A DNA stretch of 64,000 nucleotides from Anaerolineales bacterium. GTDB lineage: Bacteria > Chloroflexota > Anaerolineae > JAAEKA01. The translations under genes were made by a program, and so were the position numbers. The notes beneath the pieces are model-generated. The model was not told the origin of the DNA and searched no databases. It saw nothing but the letters and a program-made list of their open reading frames with translations. The stretch is from contig JACKBI010000014.1 in the NCBI GenBank assembly GCA_020634615.1, positions 123,768 to 187,767 of the forward strand. The letters are read 5' to 3'. This document shows, in pieces, positions 44,954-53,885 of the stretch; position 1 is the first letter of the stretch; each line of letters opens with the position of its first letter.

Positions 44954-47248
44954 ATGCCACCAGATTCATTTGTTCCCCGCCCAAAACAAGCTGAAGTTCT
45001 CGCCTACACCGGCGGCAAGATGGGCGTTTCCGCGGTACCGGGCAGCGGCAAGACTGAGACGCTGTCACGCCTTGCCGCGCAGCTCATCGCGGGCGGCGGT
45101 CTGGACGGTCATCAGGAAGTCCTGGTGGTGACCCTGGTCAACTCAGCCGTGGACAACTTCTATCGCCGTGTCAGCAACCTGGTCAAGACGCGCGGGCTGC
45201 TGCCGCATGCGGGCTACCGAGTGCGCACGCTCCACGGCCTGTCGCATGACATCGTGCGCGAGCGTCCGGCGCTGGTTGGGCTGTCGGACAAATTCGAGAT
45301 CGTGGATGAACGTAGCGCCGACGAAATCCTGAGCGACGCGGCCGCGGCCTGGCTGCGCAGCCATCCGTACGCGCTGGAACACTTCCTCGATCCGGCGCTG
45401 GAGGCCAGCAAGCTGGACTGGGTGCGCCGCGACCCGCTGCTGGGCCAGGTCAAAGAGATCGCGCTGGCCTTCACGCGCATGGCCAAGGATCGCCAACTGA
45501 CACCGGAAAAGCTGCGCGGGCAGTTGGACGAATTGATCAACCCGTTTCCGCTGGCCGAGATGGGCTGGGCGATCTACACCGATTACCAGCGTGCGCTGGC
45601 CTACCGCGGCGCGGTGGACTTCGACGACCTGATCAGGCTGGCTTTGCTGGCGGTGCAGAGCGACGAAAAGCTGCTGGCACGCCTGCGCGACCGCTGGCCA
45701 TTCATCCTCGAAGACGAGGCGCAGGACAGCAGCCGCCTGCAAGAGCAGATTTTGCGACTTCTCACCGGGCCCGACGGCAACTGGGTACGGGTGGGCGATC
45801 CCAACCAGGCAATCTATGAGACATTCACCACTGCCAGCCCCGACTATCTGCGCGATTTCCTCGAACAGGAAGGTGTGGCGCGGCGGGAGTTGCCCAATTC
45901 GGGCCGCTCGACTGAGAGCATCATCTGCCTGGCGAACTATCTCGTGACGTGGAGCCGCGCAGAACATCCGGTACGGGCGGTGCGCGATGCATTGTCGCCG
46001 CCGCCGATTCTGCCTGTGCCGGCGGGCGACACACAGCCCAATCCACCCGACGACCCGGCGTCCATCTACCTGATGGGCAACAAGTTCACTCCCGATGGCG
46101 AGGTGCGGGCAGTGGTCGAATCGCTGGCGCGCTGGCTGCCGGAGCATCCTGACAGCACGGTGGCGGTGTTGACGCCGCGCAATCAGCGCGGCTTCGATGT
46201 AGTGGACGCGCTACGCCAGCGCGGCCTGGAGGTTGTGGACAGCCTGCTGCGCAGTTCCACGTCGACCCGCAAGGCGGCCGGCGCGCTGGCCAATGTGCTG
46301 CATCATCTGGCTGATCCGACAGCATCCCAGCGGCTGGCGCGGGTGTTTCAGGTCTGGCGGCGGGTGGACAAGGAAGACACGGAGGCGTGGCAATACGTCA
46401 TGACGCTCAGCAAGCTGCTGGCTTCGTGCCGTCAGGTGGAGGAATTCGTCTGGCCGCGCGCCGGGCAAGACTGGCTGGACACCATCGAACTCTCCGACGA
46501 GGACCTGGAACTGCTGACGTTGTTTCGCGGCTTCGCGCAGCGTTGGCAAAGCGCGATTGTGCTGCCCATCGATCAGCTGCTGCTAACCTTAGGTCAGGAT
46601 CTGTTCAGCGAGGCCAGCGATCTGGCGATCACACACAAACTCGCAGTGACACTGCGCCAGACGTCTGAGCAGCATCCGCAGTGGCGGCTGCCTGAATTGG
46701 CCGGCGAGCTGGCAGTGATTGCCCGCAACGAGCGCCGCTTTCTCGGGTTCAGCGAGGAGGACAGTGGCTTCGATCCCAGAGCGCACGCCGGCAAGGTAGT
46801 GGTGGCGACCATGCACAAGGCCAAGGGGCTGGAGTGGGACCGCGTCTACCTGATGTCGGTCAACAGCTACGACTTCCCATCGGGGCAACCCTACGACCAG
46901 TATATCGCCGAAAAGTGGTTCATCCGCGATGAGCTGAACCTCGGTGCGGAGGCGCTGGCGCAATTGGACGCAGTGCTGGACGACGAGGTCGTCTACCGCC
47001 AGGGAGATGCCACGGCGCAGGCGCGCCTGGACTACGTGCGCGAGCGGCTGCGGCTGCTCTACGTCGGGATTACGCGGGCCAAGAGCGAACTGGTCGTTAC
47101 GTGGAATTCCGGCCGCTCGGCGGCCAGCCGACCTGAGGCGGTGCAAGCGCTGCCGTTTGTGGCGCTGCAGACTCACTGGGAACTGGGTGGCTGCCGACAG
47201 GACGAACCCCTTGTTGCCAGCCAGCCTCCATCCACCAGGAGCGTATGA
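44954..47248 (+). CDS. UvrD/Rep-family (AddA-like) DNA helicase without nuclease domain
   Basis: The 764-residue SF1A helicase has intact motifs: Q/motif I VSAVPGSGKTETLSRLAAQ, motif II FILEDEAQDSSRLQ, motif III WVRVGDPNQAIYE, motif IV region AVLTPRNQRGFDV, motif V VVATMHKAKGLEWDRVYLM and motif VI LRLLYVGITRAKSELVV. It is shorter than AddA/RecB (about 1200) and lacks their C-terminal nuclease. The start at ATG 44954 excludes a 59-residue in-frame extension that is translated REP repeat. Its stop overlaps the next gene (ATGATG), whose product is a Fe-S nuclease, so helicase and nuclease are probably made together. Confidence 0.88.
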   Translation: MPPDSFVPRPKQAEVLAYTGGKMGVSAVPGSGKTETLSRLAAQLIAGGGLDGHQEVLVVTLVNSAVDNFYRRVSNLVKTRGLLPHAGYRVRTLHGLSHDIVRERPALVGLSDKFEIVDERSADEILSDAAAAWLRSHPYALEHFLDPALEASKLDWVRRDPLLGQVKEIALAFTRMAKDRQLTPEKLRGQLDELINPFPLAEMGWAIYTDYQRALAYRGAVDFDDLIRLALLAVQSDEKLLARLRDRWPFILEDEAQDSSRLQEQILRLLTGPDGNWVRVGDPNQAIYETFTTASPDYLRDFLEQEGVARRELPNSGRSTESIICLANYLVTWSRAEHPVRAVRDALSPPPILPVPAGDTQPNPPDDPASIYLMGNKFTPDGEVRAVVESLARWLPEHPDSTVAVLTPRNQRGFDVVDALRQRGLEVVDSLLRSSTSTRKAAGALANVLHHLADPTASQRLARVFQVWRRVDKEDTEAWQYVMTLSKLLASCRQVEEFVWPRAGQDWLDTIELSDEDLELLTLFRGFAQRWQSAIVLPIDQLLLTLGQDLFSEASDLAITHKLAVTLRQTSEQHPQWRLPELAGELAVIARNERRFLGFSEEDSGFDPRAHAGKVVVATMHKAKGLEWDRVYLMSVNSYDFPSGQPYDQYIAEKWFIRDELNLGAEALAQLDAVLDDEVVYRQGDATAQARLDYVRERLRLLYVGITRAKSELVVTWNSGRSAASRPEAVQALPFVALQTHWELGGCRQDEPLVASQPPSTRSV

Positions 47249-48084
47249 TGACGTTACCCGGCGATTTTCAGTTCAGTCAGGGCAGTTTGCAGGATCTTGT
47301 GGACTGCAAGCGCCGCTTTCAGTTGCGTTATTTGCTCCAGATCGCCTGGCCGGCGGTGCCGGCGGAACCATATCTGGAAAACGAGCAGCATCTGCGACTG
47401 GGCGCGCTGTTTCATCTGATGGCGCAGCAGCATACGCTGGGTGTGGATGAGGCGCGGCTGACGGCGATGGCCTCGGAGGAACCGCTGGCCGGCTGGTGGC
47501 AAAACTTCATGCAACAGCGACCGGCGTTGGAAGGAACGTTGTTTCCTGAGGCGGTTCTCACGACACCATTCGGTCAGTCTGGCCAGCGCCGCCTGCTAGC
47601 CAAGATGGACCTGGTGGCGGTCAGCGACGGACGGGCGACGATCTACGACTGGAAGACGTCGCGTCATCGACCGCCGCGCACCTGGCTGGCGGACCGGCTT
47701 CAGACGCGCGTGTATCCATATCTGCTGGTGCAGGCCGGGGCGGAGTTGAACAGCGGTCAGCCGTTTACACCGGAACAGGTCGAGATGGTCTACTGGTTTG
47801 CCGGTTTTCCCGACCGGCCGGAGCGTTTTATCTACGATGCGCAACGATATGCTGAAGATGGCGCGTATCTGACCGGACTTCTGGACCAGGCGGCGACATT
47901 GAGCATGAGCGACGAACCGTTTCCGCTGACGCCCGATGAGAGCAAGTGTCGCTTCTGTGTCTACCGCTCACTCTGCAACCGCGGCATCGCCGCCGGCGAT
48001 GTGAACGAGCTGGATTTCGACGATCCTGAACCGATGGTGGAGTTCGATCTTGATTTTGAACAGGTGGCAGAGGTGGATTATTGA
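47245..48084 (+). CDS. PD-(D/E)XK nuclease with Fe-S-type cysteines (AddB/Cas4-like)
   Basis: The 279-residue protein has a nuclease core LLAKMDLVAVSDGRATIYDW followed by KTSRH, giving the D-x(n)-DxK motif, and a QTRVYPYLL helix in the QxxxY position. Cys20 (QDLVDCKRRFQLRYL) together with the C-terminal CRFCVYRSLC supplies four cysteines in the layout of the AddB/Cas4 4Fe-4S cluster. Family members are 5'-3' or 3'-5' DNA exonucleases. Overlaps on both sides with helicase and recJ genes argue for one DNA-end-processing unit. No cas genes are near. Confidence 0.85.
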   Translation: MMTLPGDFQFSQGSLQDLVDCKRRFQLRYLLQIAWPAVPAEPYLENEQHLRLGALFHLMAQQHTLGVDEARLTAMASEEPLAGWWQNFMQQRPALEGTLFPEAVLTTPFGQSGQRRLLAKMDLVAVSDGRATIYDWKTSRHRPPRTWLADRLQTRVYPYLLVQAGAELNSGQPFTPEQVEMVYWFAGFPDRPERFIYDAQRYAEDGAYLTGLLDQAATLSMSDEPFPLTPDESKCRFCVYRSLCNRGIAAGDVNELDFDDPEPMVEFDLDFEQVAEVDY

Positions 48085-48089
48085 GCGCC

Positions 48090-50414
48090 ATGGCTCTCTG
48101 GCAAGAACCATATCCCGTCATTGTACCTGATTCCCTGCATAGCGCTGTCGGCGACCATCTGCTGTTGGCTGAGCTGCTGGTCCGGCGCGGCATCGAGTCG
48201 CCTGACGCGGCGCTGGCCTTTCTCGATCCTGACCGCTATGTCCTGGCTTCCTCTTTCGACCTGCCGGACATGGATCGCGGCGTCGAACGTGTGCAGCATG
48301 CAATCAAGCGTGGCCAGCGGATCGGCGTCTGGGGCGACTTCGACGTGGATGGGCAGACATCCACCACGCTGCTGGTGTCAACACTCCAGAGTCTCGGCGG
48401 GGATGTCGTATTTCACATCCCTGTGCGCGCTGACGAAGGACATGGCGTCACAGTTCTTGCTTTGCAGCGCTTCCTGGATCAGGGCATCAATCTGGTGGTG
48501 ACCTGCGATACAGGCGTGGCAGCCAACGACGCCGTGACCTATGCAGCCGGTCGCGGAATCGATTTCGTCGTCACTGACCACCACGACCTGCCCGCTGTGC
48601 TGCCGCCGGCAGTTGCCGTCATCAATCCCAAGCGGCTGGCAGGCAACCATCCGCTGGCAAGTCTGCCGGGGGTAGGTGTGGCTTACAAACTGGCTGAAGC
48701 GCTGTTCGCTGGCGCAGGCCGCGCCGGCGAGGAAGCACAGCATCTCGACCTGGCGGCGCTGGGCATCGTCGCCGACGTTGCACGATTGACCGGCGACACA
48801 CGGGCCCTGGCCCAGCGCGGCATCGAGGCGCTGCGCCATCCACAACGCCTTGGCTTGCAGGTCATGATGCAGCTGGCCGAAGTCGATCCGACCTGGCTGA
48901 CTGAAGAACACATCGGCTTCGAGATCGCGCCGCGCCTCAACGCCCTTGGCCGGCTGGACGACGCCAACCCTGCCGTGGAATTCCTGACAACCGATGATTT
49001 GAGCCGGGCGCGCATTCTGGCAACGCAGCTCGAGGGTCTGAACGAGCGGCGCAAACTGCTGACCGATCAGGTGTTTCGCGGCGTGCTGGCGCAACTGGAG
49101 CGGGAACCAGAGCTGCTGGAGCATGCCGCGCTGGTCCTGGCTCACCCCCAGTGGCCAGCAGGCATCATCGGAATCGTCGCCAGTCGGCTGGTCGAGCGCT
49201 ACAGGCGGCCAGTCGTGCTATTCAGTGCGCCGCCGGGCGAACCGGCGCGCGGGTCGGCGCGTTCTGTCGATGGCTGCGACATCAGCGCGGCCATCGCAGC
49301 GCAAGCTGACCTGCTGCTCAGCTACGGCGGGCATCCAATGGCGGCAGGACTTTCCCTGCCCGCGGAGCGCATCAACGAGTTTCGCTGGCGTCTGTCGCGA
49401 TCCGTCAGCGACATGCTCGACGTGAAAGACGAAGAAGCGCCGCTGGTGCTTGATGCGGATCTGCCGCTGAACGATATCTCGCTGCCGCTGGCGCTGGAGC
49501 TTGAGCGACTGGCGCCTTTTGGGCCGGGCAACCCTGCACCGCTGCTGGTCAGCCGCAACCACAGCGTATCCAGCGTCCGGACGGTCGGACGCTACAACGA
49601 CCACCGCGTGCTGAACCTTGAGGATGACGCGGGCAACGTCCAGCGGGTGTTCTGGTGGCAAGGGACCGGCTGGCCGCTGCCTGACGGGCGCTTCGATCTG
49701 GCCTACCGCGTGCGCGCCAGCACTTACCGCGGCCAACGTGCCGTCCAGGTCGAGTGGGTAGCTGCGCAACCAATCGTCGAGGCGGTCATCGAAACCCGCA
49801 GCAGTGCGATACAGGTTCTCGACTGGCGGACCGCAGCTGATCCACTGAGCAACCTGGCTGAGCTTCGGCCGGCCGGTGATGTACTGGTCTGGGCCGAGGC
49901 AACCCACCGGCGGCAGGTAGCAGGCGCAGATCGAACGCAATTTGCGCCGGCTGCGACCCTGGTCATCTGGACCACACCGGCCAGCCGCAGCGATCTGCTG
50001 ATTGCTCTGGAGCAGGTGCAGCCGCGGCAGGTCGTTCTGGTCGGCGTCGATCCACAGATGGACGGGATGGAAGCATTTCTCGCGCGGCTGGCAGGACTGC
50101 TCAAGCCTGTGCTGGCCGGTGACGGGGCGGTTCGGCTGAGTCATCTGGCGGCGGCTACCGCCCAGCGCGAGGTTGTCGTGCGTGCCGGGCTGCGTTGGCT
50201 GGCCGCGCGCGGCCATCTGCGTCTGCTGGACGACGGCGACGACGAGATCCGAATAGGAGCCGGCAGCGGCATTGCGTCGGATGACTTGCGGGCTGAGGCC
50301 AGCATCCTGCAATCGTTGTTGGCCGAGACCGCTGCCTATCGTCGCTTCTTCAGCCGCGCCGAACCGGCATCGATTCTACCGGGAGTTGAAAATCATGCAA
50401 CAGACGAACGTTGA
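48090..50414 (+). CDS. recJ: Single-strand-specific exonuclease RecJ
   Basis: The 774-residue protein has RecJ motifs: GVWGDFDVDGQTSTTLLVS (D-x-DxDG), VVTDHHDLPAVLPPAVAVIN (DHH), the DHHA1 motif around SYGGHPMAAGLSLP, and an OB-like C-terminal region. RecJ degrades 5' ends of single-stranded DNA in recombination and repair. ATG 48090 is preferred; an in-frame TTG at 48081 overlaps the nuclease stop. At about 774 residues it is longer than E. coli RecJ (577), with a C-terminal domain of about 200 residues as in Deinococcus/Firmicutes forms. Confidence 0.95.
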   Translation: MALWQEPYPVIVPDSLHSAVGDHLLLAELLVRRGIESPDAALAFLDPDRYVLASSFDLPDMDRGVERVQHAIKRGQRIGVWGDFDVDGQTSTTLLVSTLQSLGGDVVFHIPVRADEGHGVTVLALQRFLDQGINLVVTCDTGVAANDAVTYAAGRGIDFVVTDHHDLPAVLPPAVAVINPKRLAGNHPLASLPGVGVAYKLAEALFAGAGRAGEEAQHLDLAALGIVADVARLTGDTRALAQRGIEALRHPQRLGLQVMMQLAEVDPTWLTEEHIGFEIAPRLNALGRLDDANPAVEFLTTDDLSRARILATQLEGLNERRKLLTDQVFRGVLAQLEREPELLEHAALVLAHPQWPAGIIGIVASRLVERYRRPVVLFSAPPGEPARGSARSVDGCDISAAIAAQADLLLSYGGHPMAAGLSLPAERINEFRWRLSRSVSDMLDVKDEEAPLVLDADLPLNDISLPLALELERLAPFGPGNPAPLLVSRNHSVSSVRTVGRYNDHRVLNLEDDAGNVQRVFWWQGTGWPLPDGRFDLAYRVRASTYRGQRAVQVEWVAAQPIVEAVIETRSSAIQVLDWRTAADPLSNLAELRPAGDVLVWAEATHRRQVAGADRTQFAPAATLVIWTTPASRSDLLIALEQVQPRQVVLVGVDPQMDGMEAFLARLAGLLKPVLAGDGAVRLSHLAAATAQREVVVRAGLRWLAARGHLRLLDDGDDEIRIGAGSGIASDDLRAEASILQSLLAETAAYRRFFSRAEPASILPGVENHATDER

Positions 50415-50829
50415 GCTGGAAGTGATGGAGATCGTGAACCGCAACCTGCAAGCGATCTGGGACGCGGATGCAGCAGCCTACAAAGAGACATGCGCACCCG
50501 ACGTTTCCTTCTTTGAGTGGTACATCACGACTCAGCGCATCGACGGGATCGACTTTCATCTGCGTGAGATATTGGTACATGCCGAGGCGCTGGGCGGCGG
50601 CAGCGATGCGCGTACAGAACATGAAATCCTCCAGCCGCGCGTGCAGGTATTTGGCGACACGGCCATCGTTACCTACACGCTGCTGGTGCGGTCGGTCAGC
50701 GGCGGCGCAGTCCGGCGCACCCAACAAAACGAGACGCGTGTCCTGCACCGCTTTGACGATGGCTGGAAACTGGTGCATTGCCACAAATCGCCGTGCTGGC
50801 GCGCGCCGCATGATCCCCAGGTGAGGTGA
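50395..50829 (+). CDS. NTF2-like protein (CaMKII association domain/SnoaL type)
   Basis: The 144-residue protein starts at ATG 50395 (GGGAG 9 nt upstream), inside the last 20 bp of recJ. EVMEIVNRNLQAIWDADAAA then YKETCAPDVSFFEW at the start and ETRVLHRFDDGWKLVHCHKS at the end match the cone-shaped NTF2-like fold used for association or for small-molecule binding. No catalytic residues can be assigned. It probably rides on the recJ transcript and lies 3 bp before a thioesterase gene. Confidence 0.78.
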   Translation: MQQTNVELEVMEIVNRNLQAIWDADAAAYKETCAPDVSFFEWYITTQRIDGIDFHLREILVHAEALGGGSDARTEHEILQPRVQVFGDTAIVTYTLLVRSVSGGAVRRTQQNETRVLHRFDDGWKLVHCHKSPCWRAPHDPQVR

Positions 50830-50832
50830 CCC

Positions 50833-51231
50833 ATGAACGACAGACTACAGCCGGGACTTGCCGGCATGGCTACGGTCGAAGTGACTATGGCCAATACGGC
50901 TCAGGCGCTCGGCAGCGGGCTGGTGCCGGTCTTTGCGACACCTGCGCTGGTGGCGCTGTTGGAGCAGGCTGCGGTCAACGCGCTGTCCGATGCGCTGGAC
51001 AGCGACAGCACCTCAGTTGGCACACACATCGACGTGCGCCACACCGCGGCCACGCCGGTGGGGATGACTATCGTAGCGACCGCTACACTGGTCGAAGTGG
51101 ACGGACGGCGGCTGCGCTTCGAAGTTGCCGCCCGTGACAATGTTGAAAGCGTCGCCGAGGGCATACACGAGCGGGTCGTTGTGAATGAGCAGCGGTTTCT
51201 GGCGAAGGTTGCTGAAAAAGGCGACAGGTAA
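50833..51231 (+). CDS. Hotdog-fold thioesterase, FlK (fluoroacetyl-CoA thioesterase)-like
   Basis: The 132-residue protein carries GSGLVPVFATPALVALLEQA and VGTHIDVRHTAATPVG, the FlK-family pattern with the Thr of ATPAL, a Glu in LLEQAA and the His of DVRHTA at the expected catalytic places. Most FlK-like proteins hydrolyse acyl-CoAs other than fluoroacetyl-CoA. It is the last gene before a promoter-bearing gap of 264 bp. Confidence 0.85.
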   Translation: MNDRLQPGLAGMATVEVTMANTAQALGSGLVPVFATPALVALLEQAAVNALSDALDSDSTSVGTHIDVRHTAATPVGMTIVATATLVEVDGRRLRFEVAARDNVESVAEGIHERVVVNEQRFLAKVAEKGDR

Positions 51232-51354
51232 CGGCGCGCCTGCGAATTTCGCAACAAAACGCTACAGACATGACGCCCGTCATATCACAGTCAGCTGATC
51301 TGTGTTACATTGGGTGGCACATGCTTCGCAACGAACGAACGGGGCGAAGGTGGA

Positions 51355-51383
51355 TTGACAGTGCCCGGTACTTGCGGTATATT
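51355..51383 (+). promoter_or_regulatory. Promoter of the nucleoside-importer binding protein
   Basis: TTGACA (51355-51360), 17 bp, TATATT (51378-51383). A leader of about 105 nt follows, ending in a CGGAGGAG ribosome-binding site. I could not recognise a riboswitch in it. Confidence 0.8.
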
Positions 51384-51495
51384 AGCGTCCAGTTCGTCGC
51401 CCACCAAGCCGCCAGATCTGATCCACTGTCACTGCCTCACTGTCCCGGCAACGTGCCGGCCCTGCCGGCTTCAACCAATCTTCGGAGGAGAATAG

Positions 51496-53727
51496 ATGCG
51501 TACCAAACTGTTTGCCCTTCTAGCCCTGCTGGTCGTGCTGGCCATGGTCGTCGTCGCCTGCGCACCCGCAGCCCCAACTGAGGCACCGGCTGCCGATCAA
51601 CCGACGGCTGCGTCAGAACAGCCCGCCGCCACTGCTGAACAACCCAGCGCACCGACTGCCAGCGGAGACGCGACGGCAGGCACCAAAGTCGGCTTCGTCT
51701 ATGTGGCGCCAGTTGGCGACATGGGCTGGACCTGGGCGCATGACCAGGCTCGGCAGGCTCTCGAAAAGGACCTCGGCGTGGAAACCACCTACGTTGAGAA
51801 TGTGCCGGAAGGGCCTGACGCCGAACGTGTCATCCGCGACCTGGCGCAGAAGGGCTACAACCCGATCTTCACCACGTCCTTTGGGTTTATGGACCCAACC
51901 ATCAATGTGGCGAGTGAATTCCCTGACACAAACTTCGTCCACATCAGCGGCTACAAGACGGCCGACAACGTCAGCACTGTCTTCGGCGGCATCGAGGAAG
52001 CCCGTTATTTGAGCGGACTGGTGGCCGGTAGCATGACCGAGAGCAATATCCTCGGTTACGTAGCTGCCTTCCCGATCCCCGAGGTCATTCGCGGCATCAA
52101 CGCCTTTGCCCAGGGCGCGCGCGAGGTCAACCCTGACGCTGAGGTGCGCGTGGTCTGGACCAACACCTGGTTCGGACCGCCACAGGAAAAGGAAGCGGCG
52201 GAAGCGCTGCTTGACCAGGGCGCTGACGTCATCACCCAGCACCAGGACACCACTGAACCGCAAAAGGCAGCTGCCGACCGCGGCAAGCTGAGTATCGGCT
52301 ACGACAGCGATATGGCGCAATTCGTGGGCGACACGGTACTGACCAGCCCGATATGGAACTGGGCGCCGAAGTACGAGGAAATCGTCAAGGCGATCCAGGC
52401 CGGCACCTACGAATCTGAAGCGTATTATGGCCACATGAAGGACGGCATCTTCGATCTGGCTCCGCTCAGCGACCGCGTGCCCGATGCGGTCAAGCAACTG
52501 GTCGAACAGCGCAAGCAGGACTTGATTGACGGCAAGTTCGCGGTCTTTTGTGGCCCGCTCAACGGCGCGAACGGTGTCGAGATCCTGGCGGCCGGCAAGT
52601 GCATGACTCTCGACGAGAAACTCAGCATGGACTTCTTTATCGACGGTGTCAAGGGCGAAGCGCCAGCCGAAGGGAGGACCCTGACGGGTGAGGACGCCCC
52701 TTTTGACATGAGCGGCAACAGCGACGCGATGAGTGACGCCAAGGCCGCCTTCGTCTACGTCGGGCCGGTGGGTGACCTGGGCTGGAGCTACGCCCACGAC
52801 CAGGGCCGCATCAAGATGGCCGAAGCGCTGGGCGTTGAAACCGCCTACGCCGAACTGGTGCCCGAAGGGCCGGACGCAGCCCGTGTGATCCGCGACTACG
52901 CCGAGAAGGGCTACAGCCCCATCTTTGCAACCTCGTTTGGCTACATGGACAGCGTGCTGGAAGTGGCAGCGGACTATCCCGATACCATCTTCGAGCACGC
53001 CACCGGCTACAAGACGGCCGACAACGTCGGCATCTACGATGGCCGAGGCTATCAGGGCTGGTATCTCGCAGGAATCGTGGCCGGCAGCACCACCGAGAGC
53101 AATCAACTCGGCTACGTGGCGCCCTTCCCGATCCCCGAGGTTGTGCGCAACATGAACGCCTTTGCGTTGGGCGCCCGCTCGGTAAACCCTGACGCCACTG
53201 TCACGCCGGTATGGATCTACAGCTGGTTCGATCCGCCCAAGGAACGCGAGGCTGCACAGGCGTTGATCGACGCCGGCGCAGATGTGATCGCTCGCGAGAG
53301 TGACAGCGTCGAACCTGACAAGCTGGCCCAGGAAAGCGGCGTTTACGCCATTGGCTACAACGCCGTCAGCGCAGACGTGGCCCCGGATGCCCTGCTGACC
53401 GCGCCCATCTGGAACTGGGATGTTTACTACACCCAGGCGATGAAGGACGCGATGGATGGTACATGGACCAACACGCCGGTCTGGTGGGGCATGGCCGAGG
53501 GTCTTCTCGACCTGGCGCCCATCGCCGACTTTGTTCCCCAGGATGTCAAAGATCTGGTGGAGGCCGAGAAGGCGCGCATCATATCCGGCGAGTTTGACGT
53601 ATTCGAGGGTCCAGTCAACGACAACACCGGCGCCGAGCGTATTGCCGCCGGTGATAGCATGACCGACGATCAGAAGCTCGCTTTCGACTGGCTGGTCGAA
53701 GGTGTCACGGGAGAAATCCCCCAGTAG
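51496..53727 (+). CDS. BMP-family lipoprotein with two tandem substrate-binding domains
   Basis: The 743-residue protein has a lipoprotein signal (LLVVLAMVVVAC, lipid-bearing Cys22), a Thr/Ala/Pro/Gln-rich linker (23-62) and two complete BMP (basic membrane protein/Med) domains, about 64-400 and 415-743. The halves align throughout: GFVYVAPVGDMGWTWAHDQ against AFVYVGPVGDLGWSYAHDQ, VPEGPDAERVIRDLA against VPEGPDAARVIRDYA, GYVAAFPIPEVIRG against GYVAPFPIPEVVRN. Normal BMP proteins are about 350 residues with one domain. BMP proteins bind purine nucleosides; the genes after it are the matching ABC importer. A strong terminator lies between, so this protein is probably made in excess. Confidence 0.95.
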   Translation: MRTKLFALLALLVVLAMVVVACAPAAPTEAPAADQPTAASEQPAATAEQPSAPTASGDATAGTKVGFVYVAPVGDMGWTWAHDQARQALEKDLGVETTYVENVPEGPDAERVIRDLAQKGYNPIFTTSFGFMDPTINVASEFPDTNFVHISGYKTADNVSTVFGGIEEARYLSGLVAGSMTESNILGYVAAFPIPEVIRGINAFAQGAREVNPDAEVRVVWTNTWFGPPQEKEAAEALLDQGADVITQHQDTTEPQKAAADRGKLSIGYDSDMAQFVGDTVLTSPIWNWAPKYEEIVKAIQAGTYESEAYYGHMKDGIFDLAPLSDRVPDAVKQLVEQRKQDLIDGKFAVFCGPLNGANGVEILAAGKCMTLDEKLSMDFFIDGVKGEAPAEGRTLTGEDAPFDMSGNSDAMSDAKAAFVYVGPVGDLGWSYAHDQGRIKMAEALGVETAYAELVPEGPDAARVIRDYAEKGYSPIFATSFGYMDSVLEVAADYPDTIFEHATGYKTADNVGIYDGRGYQGWYLAGIVAGSTTESNQLGYVAPFPIPEVVRNMNAFALGARSVNPDATVTPVWIYSWFDPPKEREAAQALIDAGADVIARESDSVEPDKLAQESGVYAIGYNAVSADVAPDALLTAPIWNWDVYYTQAMKDAMDGTWTNTPVWWGMAEGLLDLAPIADFVPQDVKDLVEAEKARIISGEFDVFEGPVNDNTGAERIAAGDSMTDDQKLAFDWLVEGVTGEIPQ

Positions 53728-53731
53728 ATTC

Positions 53732-53775
53732 AAACTGACGGGCCTCTGGTGTTCCAGAGGCCCGTCAGTTTTTGT
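53732..53775 (+). terminator. Terminator/attenuator between the binding protein and ABC genes
   Basis: AAACTGACGGGCCTCTGG (53732-53749) pairs perfectly with 53754-53771 across a 4-nt loop, ending in TTTTT. It should stop most transcripts after the binding-protein gene. Confidence 0.93.
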
Positions 53776-53885
53776 TCCTTGCGTATTGCGAGGCATATAT
53801 CCCGTCCGTCCCTCCGATTTCTGATCTCTGACTTCCGACCTCTGATCCTAATCACGGGTCTCTGTAACAAGCGAACCGGTGCCGC

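Noticed and set aside
47245..48084. Cas4 identity for the Fe-S nuclease
   Set aside because: No CRISPR array or other cas gene in the window; helicase and recJ overlaps point to an AddAB-like role.
51384..51495. Purine riboswitch in the leader of the nucleoside-binding protein
   Set aside because: Only about 105 nt and no recognisable conserved core of a purine or related riboswitch.
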